Positions 41,295 to 51,284 of a stretch of 64,000 nucleotides of DNA are shown one piece after another; positions within the stretch are counted from its first letter, which is position 1, and each line of letters opens with the position of its first letter. The stretch is from Burkholderiales bacterium. GTDB taxonomy: Bacteria; Pseudomonadota; Gammaproteobacteria; Burkholderiales; Burkholderiaceae_C. Position numbers and translations under genes: made by a program. The stretch covers positions 1-64,000 of the forward strand of contig CANNRR010000002.1 in NCBI GenBank assembly GCA_947508055.1. Reading direction: 5' to 3'. The notes below the pieces were generated by a model. It did no database searches. It had not been told where the DNA came from and was given only the letters and a program-made list of their open reading frames with translations.

Positions 41295-44219
41295 ATGCAA
41301 TCCGTTTCAAACTTCACCACGCCGGCATCCACGGCCATGTTGTCAGCCCATCGTGACGTCACCACAGACAACGGCTCTGTCAAGCTGCTGGCGCATTTCC
41401 AGATCATCCGCCGCAACGGGGCCGTTGTCTCCTTTGAGCCGAACAAGATTGCAGTGGCCATGATGAAGGCTTTTCTGGCGGTACACGGGACCCAGGGCGC
41501 AGCATCAGCTAGCGTCCGCGAGGTCGTTGACGTACTCACCCAACAAGTCATACGGGCCCTTGTTCGTTCCAGACCAGGAGGCGGAACCTTTCATATTGAA
41601 GACGTGCAAGACCACGTAGAGCTAGGATTGATGCGCGGTGGCCACCATGAAATCGCACGTGCCTATGTGCTCTATCGGGAGCATCGCACCCAAGAACGCG
41701 CCAAGCAAGTTGCTCAGGTCGCCCCAGCCACACCGGTATTGCATGCGATGGATGGAGGGCAACGCGTCGCATTGGACTTGAACCGACTCAAGACCTTGAT
41801 CGAGCAGGCCTGCGACGGATTGGGGGACGATGTCAAAGCAGAGCCGATCCTGGCAGAGACCATGCGTAATCTGTATGACGGTGTGCCCATGGATGAGGTG
41901 TACAAGGCTGCGATTTTGGCTGCCCGCACCCTGATCGAGAAGGACCCCGACTACACCTACGCCACGGCACGTTTACTGTTCCACACCATCTCGCGTGAAG
42001 TGCTGGGCGTTGACGTGGCGCATAGGGACATGGCGATGGCCTATACGGACTACTTCCCCGGCTTCATCAAACGCGGCGTGAATGCCGAGTTGCTGGATGA
42101 GCGCCTGGCGCAATTCGACCTTCCCCGTCTGGGTGCGGCACTAAAAGCAGACAGGGACCTTCAGTTTGATTACTTGGGCCTGCAAACGCTGTACGACCGC
42201 TACTTCCTGCACCAAGGAAAAACCCGCATTGAACTGCCACAGGCATTTTTCATGCGAGTGGCCATGGGTCTGGCTCTGAACGAAATTGACCGCGAAGCGC
42301 GGGCCATTGAATTCTACGAAGTACTCTCCCGTTTTGACTTCATGTCCAGCACGCCAACCCTGTTCAATAGCGGGACACGGAGATCACAGCTCTCATCGTG
42401 CTACCTGACAACGGTTCCGGACGACCTGGACGGCATTTACGAATCCATCAAGGAAAACGCGTTGTTGTCCAAGTACGCTGGCGGACTTGGCAACGACTGG
42501 ACCCGTGTGAGAGCCCTGGGGGCACACATCAAAGGCACCAATGGAGAATCGCAAGGTGTGGTGCCGTTCCTGAAGGTGGTCAACGATACAGCCGTGGCAG
42601 TTAATCAGGGCGGCAAGCGTAAAGGTGCCGTCTGCACCTACCTGGAAACGTGGCACCTTGACATTGAAGAATTCATGGAGTTGCGCAAGAACACAGGGGA
42701 TGACCGCCGCCGTACCCACGATATGAACACGGCAAACTGGATTCCCGATCTGTTTATGCGCCGCGTGATGGAAAAGGGCGTCTGGACGCTTTTCTCCCCC
42801 AATAGCGTGCCGGACCTGCACGACCTGTTTGGAGCAGCGTTTGAGAATGCCTATGTGGTCTATGAGGAGAAAGCTGCGCGCGGAGAAATCAAGCCCAACC
42901 GCACCGTTCAAGCCAGCGATCTTTGGCGCAAGATGTTGACCATGCTGTTCGAAACCGGGCATCCCTGGATCACGTTCAAGGATGCCTGCAACGTCCGATC
43001 GCCGCAGCAGCACGCCGGCGTGGTGCACTCCAGCAACCTGTGCACCGAGATCACGCTCAACACATCCGACATCGAAACTGCGGTCTGCAACCTGGGCTCC
43101 GTCAATCTGCGCCAGCACTTGAAGGATGGCGCACTTGACCATGGCAAGCTCCAGCGCACCATTTCTACGGCCATGCGCATGCTCGACAACGTTATCGATA
43201 TCAACTATTACGCAGTCAAGAAGGCACGTGATTCAAATCTGCGACACCGTCCGGTCGGGCTGGGCGTGATGGCATTTCAGGACAGTCTGTACGAATTGCG
43301 CATTCCCTATGCAAGCGAAACGGCGGTGCAGTTTGCCGATGAATCCATGGAAGCCATCAGCTACTACGCATACTGGGCATCAACTGAACTGGCGAAGGAG
43401 CGTGGCAAATACTCAAGCTACCATGGATCCCTGTGGGACAAGGGCGTGCTCCCACTAGACACGCTGGACTTGCTGGCCAATGCACGGGGTGGCTATGTGG
43501 AAGTGGACCGCTCATCGACCCTCGATTGGAACGCACTGCGCAACAAGATCGCCATTGACGGCATGCGCAACTCCAACTGCGTGGCCATTGCGCCCACGGC
43601 CACGATTTCCAACATCATTGGAGTGGATGCATCCATAGAGCCCAGCTTTGGCAACCTCTCAGTGAAATCAAATCTTTCAGGTGAATTCACGGTGATCAAC
43701 AGCTACCTGGTGAAAGACTTGAAACGTCTGGGTCTGTGGGACGACGTCATGGTGATGGACCTGAAACACTTTGATGGATCGCTCGGTCCCATCGACCGTG
43801 TGCCGCTGGAAGTCAAGCAACTCTACGCCACCGCATTCGAAGTGGAGACGCAATGGCTTGTCGAGGCAGCAGCGCGTCGACAGAAATGGATCGACCAGGC
43901 GCAGTCACTCAATATCTACATGGCTGGAGCATCGGGCAAAAAACTCGACGAAACCTACAAACTCGCTTGGCTGCGCGGACTGAAAACCACCTACTACCTT
44001 CGTACCATGTCAGCGACGCACGCTGAAAAGTCAACCGTAACTGCCGGGAAGATGAACTCGGTGTCTTCGGGCAATGAAGCAAAGGCTTCGATGCGTTCGT
44101 CTAGCGCTTTGGAGTCAGCCGCTGCAGCGTCACAAATCCAAATGGAGATGACCGCCAACGCTGCAACAGACATCAAGTTTTGTGGTGTGGAGGACCCCAC
44201 ATGTCAGTCATGCCAGTGA
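41295..44219 (+). CDS. nrdA: Class Ia ribonucleoside-diphosphate reductase alpha subunit
   Basis: N-terminal ATP-cone; FNSGTRRSQLSSCYL, NLCTEITL, C-terminal CxxC (PTCQSCQ). Confidence 0.96.
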   Translation: MQSVSNFTTPASTAMLSAHRDVTTDNGSVKLLAHFQIIRRNGAVVSFEPNKIAVAMMKAFLAVHGTQGAASASVREVVDVLTQQVIRALVRSRPGGGTFHIEDVQDHVELGLMRGGHHEIARAYVLYREHRTQERAKQVAQVAPATPVLHAMDGGQRVALDLNRLKTLIEQACDGLGDDVKAEPILAETMRNLYDGVPMDEVYKAAILAARTLIEKDPDYTYATARLLFHTISREVLGVDVAHRDMAMAYTDYFPGFIKRGVNAELLDERLAQFDLPRLGAALKADRDLQFDYLGLQTLYDRYFLHQGKTRIELPQAFFMRVAMGLALNEIDREARAIEFYEVLSRFDFMSSTPTLFNSGTRRSQLSSCYLTTVPDDLDGIYESIKENALLSKYAGGLGNDWTRVRALGAHIKGTNGESQGVVPFLKVVNDTAVAVNQGGKRKGAVCTYLETWHLDIEEFMELRKNTGDDRRRTHDMNTANWIPDLFMRRVMEKGVWTLFSPNSVPDLHDLFGAAFENAYVVYEEKAARGEIKPNRTVQASDLWRKMLTMLFETGHPWITFKDACNVRSPQQHAGVVHSSNLCTEITLNTSDIETAVCNLGSVNLRQHLKDGALDHGKLQRTISTAMRMLDNVIDINYYAVKKARDSNLRHRPVGLGVMAFQDSLYELRIPYASETAVQFADESMEAISYYAYWASTELAKERGKYSSYHGSLWDKGVLPLDTLDLLANARGGYVEVDRSSTLDWNALRNKIAIDGMRNSNCVAIAPTATISNIIGVDASIEPSFGNLSVKSNLSGEFTVINSYLVKDLKRLGLWDDVMVMDLKHFDGSLGPIDRVPLEVKQLYATAFEVETQWLVEAAARRQKWIDQAQSLNIYMAGASGKKLDETYKLAWLRGLKTTYYLRTMSATHAEKSTVTAGKMNSVSSGNEAKASMRSSSALESAAAASQIQMEMTANAATDIKFCGVEDPTCQSCQ

Positions 44220-44338
44220 TGCAAAAACGCGCATGGAACGCAATGCGATGCAATTGAACAACACATATTTGCGGTGAATTGCATGATTACTTTTCATTTC
44301 ATTTCACTGCTCCCATAATCCGCTGATTGGAATTATTT

Positions 44339-45472
44339 ATGTTGACCTGGGACGAAGAAGTCAAGCCCACATCGCTAGCAAATTTTGCGCTCACGCCGAC
44401 AGCCCGTCTGCCGGTCGAGCGGGTGCAAAACTCTCCCCCAAAGACCGGTGTTCCGATTCGCATGCAGGCTGCGGACAAGCGCATCATCAACGGGAAAACT
44501 GACGTTAACCAGTTGGTCCCGTTCAAGTACAAATGGGCCTGGGAAAAGTATCTTGCCAGTTGCGCCAACCACTGGATGCCGCAAGAAATCAATATGACGC
44601 GTGACATCGCCCTCTGGAAAGACCCCAACGGGCTGACCGAGGACGAGCGCCGCATCATCAAGCGCAATCTGGGCTTTTTTGTGACCGCCGACTCGCTGGC
44701 TGCCAACAACATCGTGCTTGGAACCTATCGCCACATCACCGCGCCTGAGTGTCGGCAGTTTTTGCTGCGCCAAGCGTTCGAGGAGGCGATTCACACTCAC
44801 GCTTATCAGTACATCGTCGAATCTCTGGGGCTCGATGAAAGTGAAATTTTCAATGCCTACAATGAAGTTCAGTCCATCCGCGACAAGGACCAGTTCCTGA
44901 TCCCGTTCATTGAAGCGATCATGGACCCGAACTTTCGCACCGGCACGCCAGAGGCCGACCAAATTCTCCTCAAGTCATTGATCGTATTTGCGTGTTTGAT
45001 GGAGGGCCTGTTCTTCTACGTTGGTTTCGCGCAGATCCTGGCAATGGGACGCCAGAACAAGATGACAGGCGCTGCCGAACAGTACCAGTACATCCTGCGT
45101 GACGAATCCATGCACTGCAACTTCGGCATCGACTTGATCAATCAATTGAAGCTGGAAAACCCGCAGTTGTGGACCGCAGAGTTCAAAACCGAGATCAAAG
45201 TTTTGTTTGAGCAGGCTGTAGAACTTGAATACCGCTACGCCGAAGACACAATGCCGCGCGGTGTGCTGGGCATGAACGCGTCTATGTTCAAGGGCTATCT
45301 ACGCTACATCGCCAACCGCCGTGCAACACAGATCGGACTGGAAACACTATTCCCCAATGAAGAGAATCCGTTCCCCTGGATGAGCGAAATGATCGACTTG
45401 AAGAAAGAGCGCAATTTCTTCGAAACACGCGTTATTGAATACCAGTCCGGCGGCGCGCTATCTTGGGACTGA
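44339..45472 (+). CDS. nrdB: Class Ia ribonucleoside-diphosphate reductase beta subunit
   Basis: [55 protein letters not shown] at 44339 favoured over upstream TTG. Confidence 0.96.
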   Translation: MLTWDEEVKPTSLANFALTPTARLPVERVQNSPPKTGVPIRMQAADKRIINGKTDVNQLVPFKYKWAWEKYLASCANHWMPQEINMTRDIALWKDPNGLTEDERRIIKRNLGFFVTADSLAANNIVLGTYRHITAPECRQFLLRQAFEEAIHTHAYQYIVESLGLDESEIFNAYNEVQSIRDKDQFLIPFIEAIMDPNFRTGTPEADQILLKSLIVFACLMEGLFFYVGFAQILAMGRQNKMTGAAEQYQYILRDESMHCNFGIDLINQLKLENPQLWTAEFKTEIKVLFEQAVELEYRYAEDTMPRGVLGMNASMFKGYLRYIANRRATQIGLETLFPNEENPFPWMSEMIDLKKERNFFETRVIEYQSGGALSWD

Positions 45473-45641
45473 TACTGACTATGTTTCCCCAAATTTCACC
45501 TATCCCTTCGCTCCGTGTATCGGAGTCAATGGCTGGGCGTCACCCCATTCATGTCGCTGGGAACCTGCCCAACCACATGAATCGCTTCTATCCGACCAAC
45601 GGGTTGGAAGTGCTCTTTGTAAATTGATCAAGGAGAAAATC

Positions 45642-46133
45642 ATGGCAACTGCAAAAAAACCGGCCGCTAAGAAGGCCGCTCCCGCAAAGAAAGCTGCACC
45701 AGTCAAAAAGGCTGCACCAGCGAAAAAAGTAGCTGCTAAGAAGGCAGCCCCCGCGAAGAAGGCTGCACCGGCCAAAAAGGTAGCTGCAAAGAAGGCCGCT
45801 CCGGCTAAAAAAGCAGCTCCAGCCAAGAAGGCAGCAGCGAAGAAAGCGGCACCTGCCAAAAAGGCAGCTCCGGCTAAAAAAGTAGCATCGAAGAAGGCTG
45901 CACCGGCAAAAAAAGCAGCAGCTAAAAAGGCTCCTGCCAAAAAAGCGGCTGTTGCAAAGAAGGCCGCCGTAGCCAAAAAGCCAGTCGCTAAAAAGGCAGC
46001 CAAAAAGCCGGCTGCGAAGAAAGCCGCGAAAGCACCCGCTGCCAAGGCAGCGCCGGCACCCGCCGCTCCAGCTGCTCAGACCACTCTGAACCCGCAGGCT
46101 GCGTGGCCTTTCCCGACATCTAACAAGCCTTAA
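45642..46133 (+). CDS. Histone H1-like Lys/Ala/Pro-rich DNA-binding protein
   Basis: MATAKKPAAKKAAPAKKAAPVKK... with many KAAPAKK repeats; AAGGAG before ATG at 45642. Confidence 0.88.
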   Translation: MATAKKPAAKKAAPAKKAAPVKKAAPAKKVAAKKAAPAKKAAPAKKVAAKKAAPAKKAAPAKKAAAKKAAPAKKAAPAKKVASKKAAPAKKAAAKKAPAKKAAVAKKAAVAKKPVAKKAAKKPAAKKAAKAPAAKAAPAPAAPAAQTTLNPQAAWPFPTSNKP

Positions 46134-46155
46134 ACGGTGCGTTGCTAAATGTCAG

Positions 46156-46186
46156 AGCCCGGTTCCGCAAGGTTCCGGGCTTTCTT
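46156..46186 (+). terminator. Rho-independent-like terminator after the H1-like gene
   Basis: AGCCCGG-TTCCGCAAGGTT-CCGGGCTTTCTT. Confidence 0.6.
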
Positions 46187-47078
46187 ACGGGTAGAACGAC
46201 AACAACCGGTATCCAGAAATTTTTTCAGGGCTTCCCGACATCTTCACGCCAATGGGCAAGCTAATAGTAAGCTCTGCACCGGCCTCCATCACTTCCTGCT
46301 TGTCTCCAAAATCAGCGGGGCTGAAAATGCGCCGAATCACCGGTTGGTCCTGCATATCTGTCAGAGTCAACTCCAGAGCAGGCGTAGCAACGCTGATTGG
46401 CGCGGTATTCTTCAACGCAAATCCCAATCGATAGACATCCGACCGAACTTTGGTGAAAGAAGAACTATCAATCACCACCGATTCGATTTGTCGAAGCGGG
46501 GTAACCGTGCAACCCACGACGCTGCACAGCGCTTCCAACACCGGTTTGGTTGCTGGCTCGCTAGCGGCAATCAGGTCCCGCTCCTGCAGGACAACTTGCG
46601 CAACCAGAAGCAAGCACAGCACCAGGCAAATAAGCGATAGCAGTACGCGCACCGACCTGCGCATCCAGATCGGTGACCCACCCTTGGGCCGCATGAATGA
46701 ATGCTCCGGTATATCGTCCCTGGGCTGCGAGTCATCTTCTTTTGAGCCCTGTGGGGACACACTTTGGTCTACCGAATCAGGCGCGCCCACTTGAGGTTCG
46801 ACAAGTTGGCCCGCGGGAGTCTCGGGTTCAAAATGTAACGCGTGCGGATTGACAGCAAGAAAGGGGTCACTGACCGGATCTTCAACCACATCTGACTGAC
46901 TATCTAAGTCCTGGACTGCGCCGCTGACCAGGTGATTGTCAGCCGCCTGCAGGTTCAGTTTGGCGTCAAAAACTTCATCGCACTGACCGCACCGTACCCA
47001 CCCATCCGACAGGCGAAGTTGGTCTGGAACGACCTTGAACATCGTTGCGCAAGCAGGGCATGTGGTAATCAGGCTCAT
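46185..47078 (-). CDS. MJ0042-type zinc-finger/DUF3426 protein
   Basis: MSLITTCPACATMFKVVPDQLRLSDGWVRCGQCDEVFDA; one TM; DUF3426-like C-terminus. Confidence 0.85.
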   Translation of the reverse strand: MSLITTCPACATMFKVVPDQLRLSDGWVRCGQCDEVFDAKLNLQAADNHLVSGAVQDLDSQSDVVEDPVSDPFLAVNPHALHFEPETPAGQLVEPQVGAPDSVDQSVSPQGSKEDDSQPRDDIPEHSFMRPKGGSPIWMRRSVRVLLSLICLVLCLLLVAQVVLQERDLIAASEPATKPVLEALCSVVGCTVTPLRQIESVVIDSSSFTKVRSDVYRLGFALKNTAPISVATPALELTLTDMQDQPVIRRIFSPADFGDKQEVMEAGAELTISLPIGVKMSGSPEKISGYRLLSFYP

Positions 47079-47111
47079 CAGCGTGGCATTGTAGAGACCC
47101 GACCGCTCGCA

Positions 47112-47996
47112 CTACAGCGTGGCGGTCATAAGTATCCAACCATCCTCATGGTCCGTCACGACCAAGCGGCAGTGCGGAGCATATGCAGAAATCAGTTCAT
47201 CTGCCTGGCGCTCCAGAATGCCCGCCAGCACAAGCTGGCCGCCCGGTGCAACATGCGCACATAGCAGTGGTGCCAGAACCTTCAGTGGCGTCGCTAAAAT
47301 ATTGGCCAATACAACTTCGTACGAACCAACCGCTTGATCGGGCGGTCCCGCATGCAAAATCACGTCGTTGGCGCGGGCATTCAAACCAGTGGCTTCAATG
47401 GCGGTCGTATCAATGTCAACCGCCACAACTTCGGTCGCTCCGAACTTGGCAGCACCTATGGCCAAAATACCTGAGCCGCAGCCGTAATCGAGCACTCTGG
47501 GGTTAGCCGGGTGGGTTGCTATCCAGCGCAAGCACATCCGTGTGGTTGGGTGGGTCCCGGTGCCAAAAGCAAGGCCAGGGTCCAACCGAATCACCTGTCG
47601 AGCCTGCGACGGTGGCTCATGCCAAGTTGGAACAATCCAGAACTCGGGGGTGATTTCGACCGGCGCAAACTGTGACTGGGTCAATCGCACCCAGTCCTGA
47701 TCCGCCACTGAGGTGACGGCAAGCAACTCGCAACCGGCAAAAAAATCCTGGGCTGGCAGCAATGTGGCTGCCTCGCGTGCCACTGTTTCCTCAGCAAACA
47801 AGGCCGTAATCCGTGAACGTTGCCATCCGCCTTTGGGCGCCGGCATACCGGGTTCCCCGAACAGGGCATGCTCAGCATCGGTTTGTGCATCGGCATCTTC
47901 GACACTGACGCTCAATGCATCGAGCGCATCCAGCGCTTCGCTGAGATGATCCACCCGGTCTTCGGGGCACATCAGGCTCAATTCAAACAATGCCAT
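47112..47996 (-). CDS. prmA: Ribosomal protein L11 methyltransferase
   Basis: MALFELSLMCPEDRVD start at 47996; GLAFGTGTHPTTRMCLRWI, VLDYGCGSGILAIGAAKFGA. Confidence 0.94.
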   Translation of the reverse strand: MALFELSLMCPEDRVDHLSEALDALDALSVSVEDADAQTDAEHALFGEPGMPAPKGGWQRSRITALFAEETVAREAATLLPAQDFFAGCELLAVTSVADQDWVRLTQSQFAPVEITPEFWIVPTWHEPPSQARQVIRLDPGLAFGTGTHPTTRMCLRWIATHPANPRVLDYGCGSGILAIGAAKFGATEVVAVDIDTTAIEATGLNARANDVILHAGPPDQAVGSYEVVLANILATPLKVLAPLLCAHVAPGGQLVLAGILERQADELISAYAPHCRLVVTDHEDGWILMTATL

Positions 47997-48000
47997 TGAC

Positions 48001-49350
48001 TTATCGCTTGCGCTCATCGAGCCACTGCTCAAGATAGTGGATGTTAGTACCACCGTTCATGAACTTGGCATCCACCATCAACTCGCGATGCAAGGGGATA
48101 TTGGTATTGATCCCTTCAACCACAGTCTCCGCAAGTGCGGTGCGCATTCGTGCCATGGCCTGCTCGCGCGTGTCCCCGTGAACAATGATTTTTCCGATCA
48201 TCGAATCGTAATTGGGCGGAACAAAGTAATTGGTGTAAACGTGGGAATCGACGCGCACGCCCGGCCCCCCTGGCGCATGCCAGGTTGTCACTCGCCCTGG
48301 AGAAGGCGTAAATTTATAGGGGTCTTCAGCGTTCACACGACACTCAATGGCATGGCCACGAATCTCAATTTGACGCTGGGTAAACGGCAACTTCTCACCC
48401 GCTGCCACCATGATCTGGGTGCGCACGATGTCGATGCCCGTTATCAACTCTGTCACCGGATGCTCCACCTGTACACGGGTGTTCATTTCGATGAAGTAGA
48501 ACTCGCCGTCTTCATAGAGAAACTCAAAGGTTCCCGCACCCCGGTAGCCAATCTTCTTGCATGCAGCCACGCAGCGCTCACCAATGCGCTCAATCAGTTT
48601 GCGGTTGATCCCTGGCGCCGGCGCCTCTTCCAGGATCTTCTGGTGGCGCCGCTGCATGGAGCAATCTCGCTCACCCAAGTAAACCGCATTGCGATGCTTG
48701 TCGGCCAGAATTTGAATTTCTATATGCCGGGGGTTCTGGAGAAATTTCTCCATGTACACCGACGGGTTGCCGAAGGCCGCTCCCGCCTCCGCTTTGGTCA
48801 TGGCAACGGCATTGATCAGTGCAGCTTCGGTATGCACCACGCGCATTCCGCGGCCACCACCACCACCGGCCGCCTTGATGATGACCGGATAGCCGACTGC
48901 TTTGGCAATACGTCTGATGAGCGCGGGGTCGTCCGGCAGCTCTCCTTCGGACCCCGGCACACATGGCACACCAGCACGAATCATGGCCTGCTTGGCCGAG
49001 ACCTTGTCACCCATGATGCGAATGGAGTCAGGAGTCGGCCCGATGAACTGGAAGCCGCTCTTCTCGACCCGCTCGGCAAAGTCTGCGTTTTCGCTCAAAA
49101 AGCCATAGCCGGGGTGAATCGCCTCCGCATCGGTAACCTCGGCTGCCGAAATAATGGCGGGTACATTGAGATAGCTCTGCGCCGACGGTGCTGGCCCGAT
49201 GCACACCGCCTCATCGGCCAGTTTGATGTACTTGGCGTCACGGTCGGCTTCGGAATAGACCATCACCGCTTTGACGCCCAACTCGCGGCACGCACGCTGA
49301 ATTCGCAGTGCAATCTCGCCACGATTGGCGATGAGAATTTTTTTGAACAT
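48001..49350 (-). CDS. accC: Acetyl-CoA carboxylase biotin carboxylase subunit
   Basis: [25 protein letters not shown]...[10 protein letters not shown]...[18 protein letters not shown]. Confidence 0.97.
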   Translation of the reverse strand: MFKKILIANRGEIALRIQRACRELGVKAVMVYSEADRDAKYIKLADEAVCIGPAPSAQSYLNVPAIISAAEVTDAEAIHPGYGFLSENADFAERVEKSGFQFIGPTPDSIRIMGDKVSAKQAMIRAGVPCVPGSEGELPDDPALIRRIAKAVGYPVIIKAAGGGGGRGMRVVHTEAALINAVAMTKAEAGAAFGNPSVYMEKFLQNPRHIEIQILADKHRNAVYLGERDCSMQRRHQKILEEAPAPGINRKLIERIGERCVAACKKIGYRGAGTFEFLYEDGEFYFIEMNTRVQVEHPVTELITGIDIVRTQIMVAAGEKLPFTQRQIEIRGHAIECRVNAEDPYKFTPSPGRVTTWHAPGGPGVRVDSHVYTNYFVPPNYDSMIGKIIVHGDTREQAMARMRTALAETVVEGINTNIPLHRELMVDAKFMNGGTNIHYLEQWLDERKR

Positions 49351-49367
49351 AGCGGTGCCTGAAACGG

Positions 49368-49817
49368 CTACTCAATAATAAACAAAGGCTGACCGTACTC
49401 GACCGCCTGTCCGTTGTCGCACAGAATGCGGCTAATCGTGCCCGCCTTATCAGCCTCAATTTCGTTGAGAATTTTCATAGCCTCAATGATGCAAATGGTC
49501 TCGCCTTCCTTAACCACGGAGCCAATTTCGACAAATGCCTTAGCGCCTGGGGACGACGAACGGTAGAACGTACCCACCATGGGGGACTTGACAGTGTGGC
49601 CAGCTTCCACCACTTCGACCGCAGCGGCAACCACTGGCGCAGCCCCCATCGGCACAGGGGGCGCTGTGGCATAGATAGGTGCGGGTGCATACCCGTGCAC
49701 CATTGCGCCACCACCCTTGACGATGCGAACCTTGCCCTCTGCCTCGGTAATCTCGAGTTCCGAAACATTGGAATCCGAGACCAAGTCGATCAATGTCTTG
49801 AGTTTGCGTAAATCCAT
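49368..49817 (-). CDS. accB: Acetyl-CoA carboxylase biotin carboxyl carrier protein
   Basis: [25 protein letters not shown]...[18 protein letters not shown]. Confidence 0.96.
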   Translation of the reverse strand: MDLRKLKTLIDLVSDSNVSELEITEAEGKVRIVKGGGAMVHGYAPAPIYATAPPVPMGAAPVVAAAVEVVEAGHTVKSPMVGTFYRSSSPGAKAFVEIGSVVKEGETICIIEAMKILNEIEADKAGTISRILCDNGQAVEYGQPLFIIE

Positions 49818-49984
49818 AGTATCTCCAACGGTCGTTATGTAGTGGGGGTGAATTTACAGCAAAAATCGACTATTTGTCGATAATTTTCTATATCCAACCA
49901 ACATCAAGCAGTAAATTCACTTAAATACAGATTCAGATAAAATCCGAATTTCATTCATATGCCCACCCTCTCCCTGCTAGAGAC

Positions 49985-50572
49985 CTATTTTAGTCGAAGC
50001 CAAGCAGCCAAATCAGCAGGGATCAAACGACCTAGTTTTCGCTGCACGACCATCCCATCGCTGTTCAGGACAACCGAAAAGGGCAAGCCCCCGGCAAGAT
50101 TCCCCAGACTGCGCGCCAACTCTGCACCGGTCACCCCGGCCATACCAATCGGGAAATTGAGCGGCATTTTTTCCAAAAAGGATTGCACCGGGATCAACTT
50201 ATCAACAGCCAATCCAAGAACTTGCCATCCGTTAGTCATATTCTGACGATAAAAATCATTAATTAGCGGCAATTCCTCGACACAAGGAGTACACCAGGTC
50301 GCCCAAAAATTAACCAGCAACGGTCTCCCGCGAAAGGACTCCATCGCCAACCGAGGTCCCTGTGGCGTGTCCCACTGCGTGGACCAGAAACCCTCATTCG
50401 GCGCCATGGCGGCGGGGCCCTCCGGCACTTGTATTCGCCACAACGCAACGCCTGCGCCAACCGCGGCGGCCGTTGCCGCCGTCGCACTCAAAAGCAACCG
50501 GCGGTTGAGAGAATGACCGCCGAGCTCGGAGAGCTTGGGCGATTGAGCAAGGTTGGAATGGGGTTCAGTCAT
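49985..50572 (-). CDS. TlpA-like thioredoxin-fold protein
   Basis: Signal/TM region; VNFWATWCTPCVEELPLINDFY. Confidence 0.88.
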   Translation of the reverse strand: MTEPHSNLAQSPKLSELGGHSLNRRLLLSATAATAAAVGAGVALWRIQVPEGPAAMAPNEGFWSTQWDTPQGPRLAMESFRGRPLLVNFWATWCTPCVEELPLINDFYRQNMTNGWQVLGLAVDKLIPVQSFLEKMPLNFPIGMAGVTGAELARSLGNLAGGLPFSVVLNSDGMVVQRKLGRLIPADLAAWLRLK

Positions 50573-51180
50573 GGAGTCACATCATGCAACAAAGCGAGCA
50601 AAGCTGCCAAATCTCCACGTGGCCGACGGCCACGGGCGTCGGGTCTGAGGGCACCACGCAAGTCGTCAAAATCATAAATCAGCAGGTGCAAGCCGATAGG
50701 CTCACCCAACAACTTGCAAAAGATGTGGACACTCAGCGCGTCCACGCTATGGCCATGAAAACCAGGCACGGTGCGGGGCTCATATGGCACTTTCATGTCA
50801 ATCAGTGCGATTTCAGCAGATTTGGAGTCATCGCAAAACAACTGCAAGTAAATATCGGAATGCCGGGTCGCCGTTCCATACCAGACGGCTCCAGCAATAT
50901 GCGGGCGAAACTGCGCCAATCGTTGCATCCATTGCACCGCCAGTTCACGCAATGCCCGCAGTTCTGCCGGATGCGTGTCGGCACAAAAAATGGCGAGGTA
51001 GTCCGCCACCTCAAACTCCAATTGGTCGTTGTCAGGCAAGGCGGTTCGCGGCGGTAAACCCATCTGCTTGAGTGCGCGCCGCTTGGCGATGCCGAACCCC
51101 AGTCCTTCTTCGACCACTATGCGCGCGGCAACGGCCGCAATTTCTTGCTTTAGGGCATCCATACCGCTATTTTGCGCCAT
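50569..51180 (-). CDS. Conserved hypothetical protein
   Basis: 203 aa, overlaps the TlpA-like start; no domain recognised. Confidence 0.65.
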   Translation of the reverse strand: MAQNSGMDALKQEIAAVAARIVVEEGLGFGIAKRRALKQMGLPPRTALPDNDQLEFEVADYLAIFCADTHPAELRALRELAVQWMQRLAQFRPHIAGAVWYGTATRHSDIYLQLFCDDSKSAEIALIDMKVPYEPRTVPGFHGHSVDALSVHIFCKLLGEPIGLHLLIYDFDDLRGALRPDARGRRPRGDLAALLALLHDVTP

Positions 51181-51284
51181 TGATCGCGTTCGCTAACACC
51201 GTGCAATTCGCTCCAATTTCGATTGAAGTGCACGCGAAAGTCGAGGGAGACAACTGCAAGAAATCGCTGGTCGCACCGTAAAAT

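Noticed and set aside
48037-49362. 441-aa plus-strand ORF antisense to accC
   Set aside because: Exactly shadows the conserved accC gene; composition typical of antisense artefacts.
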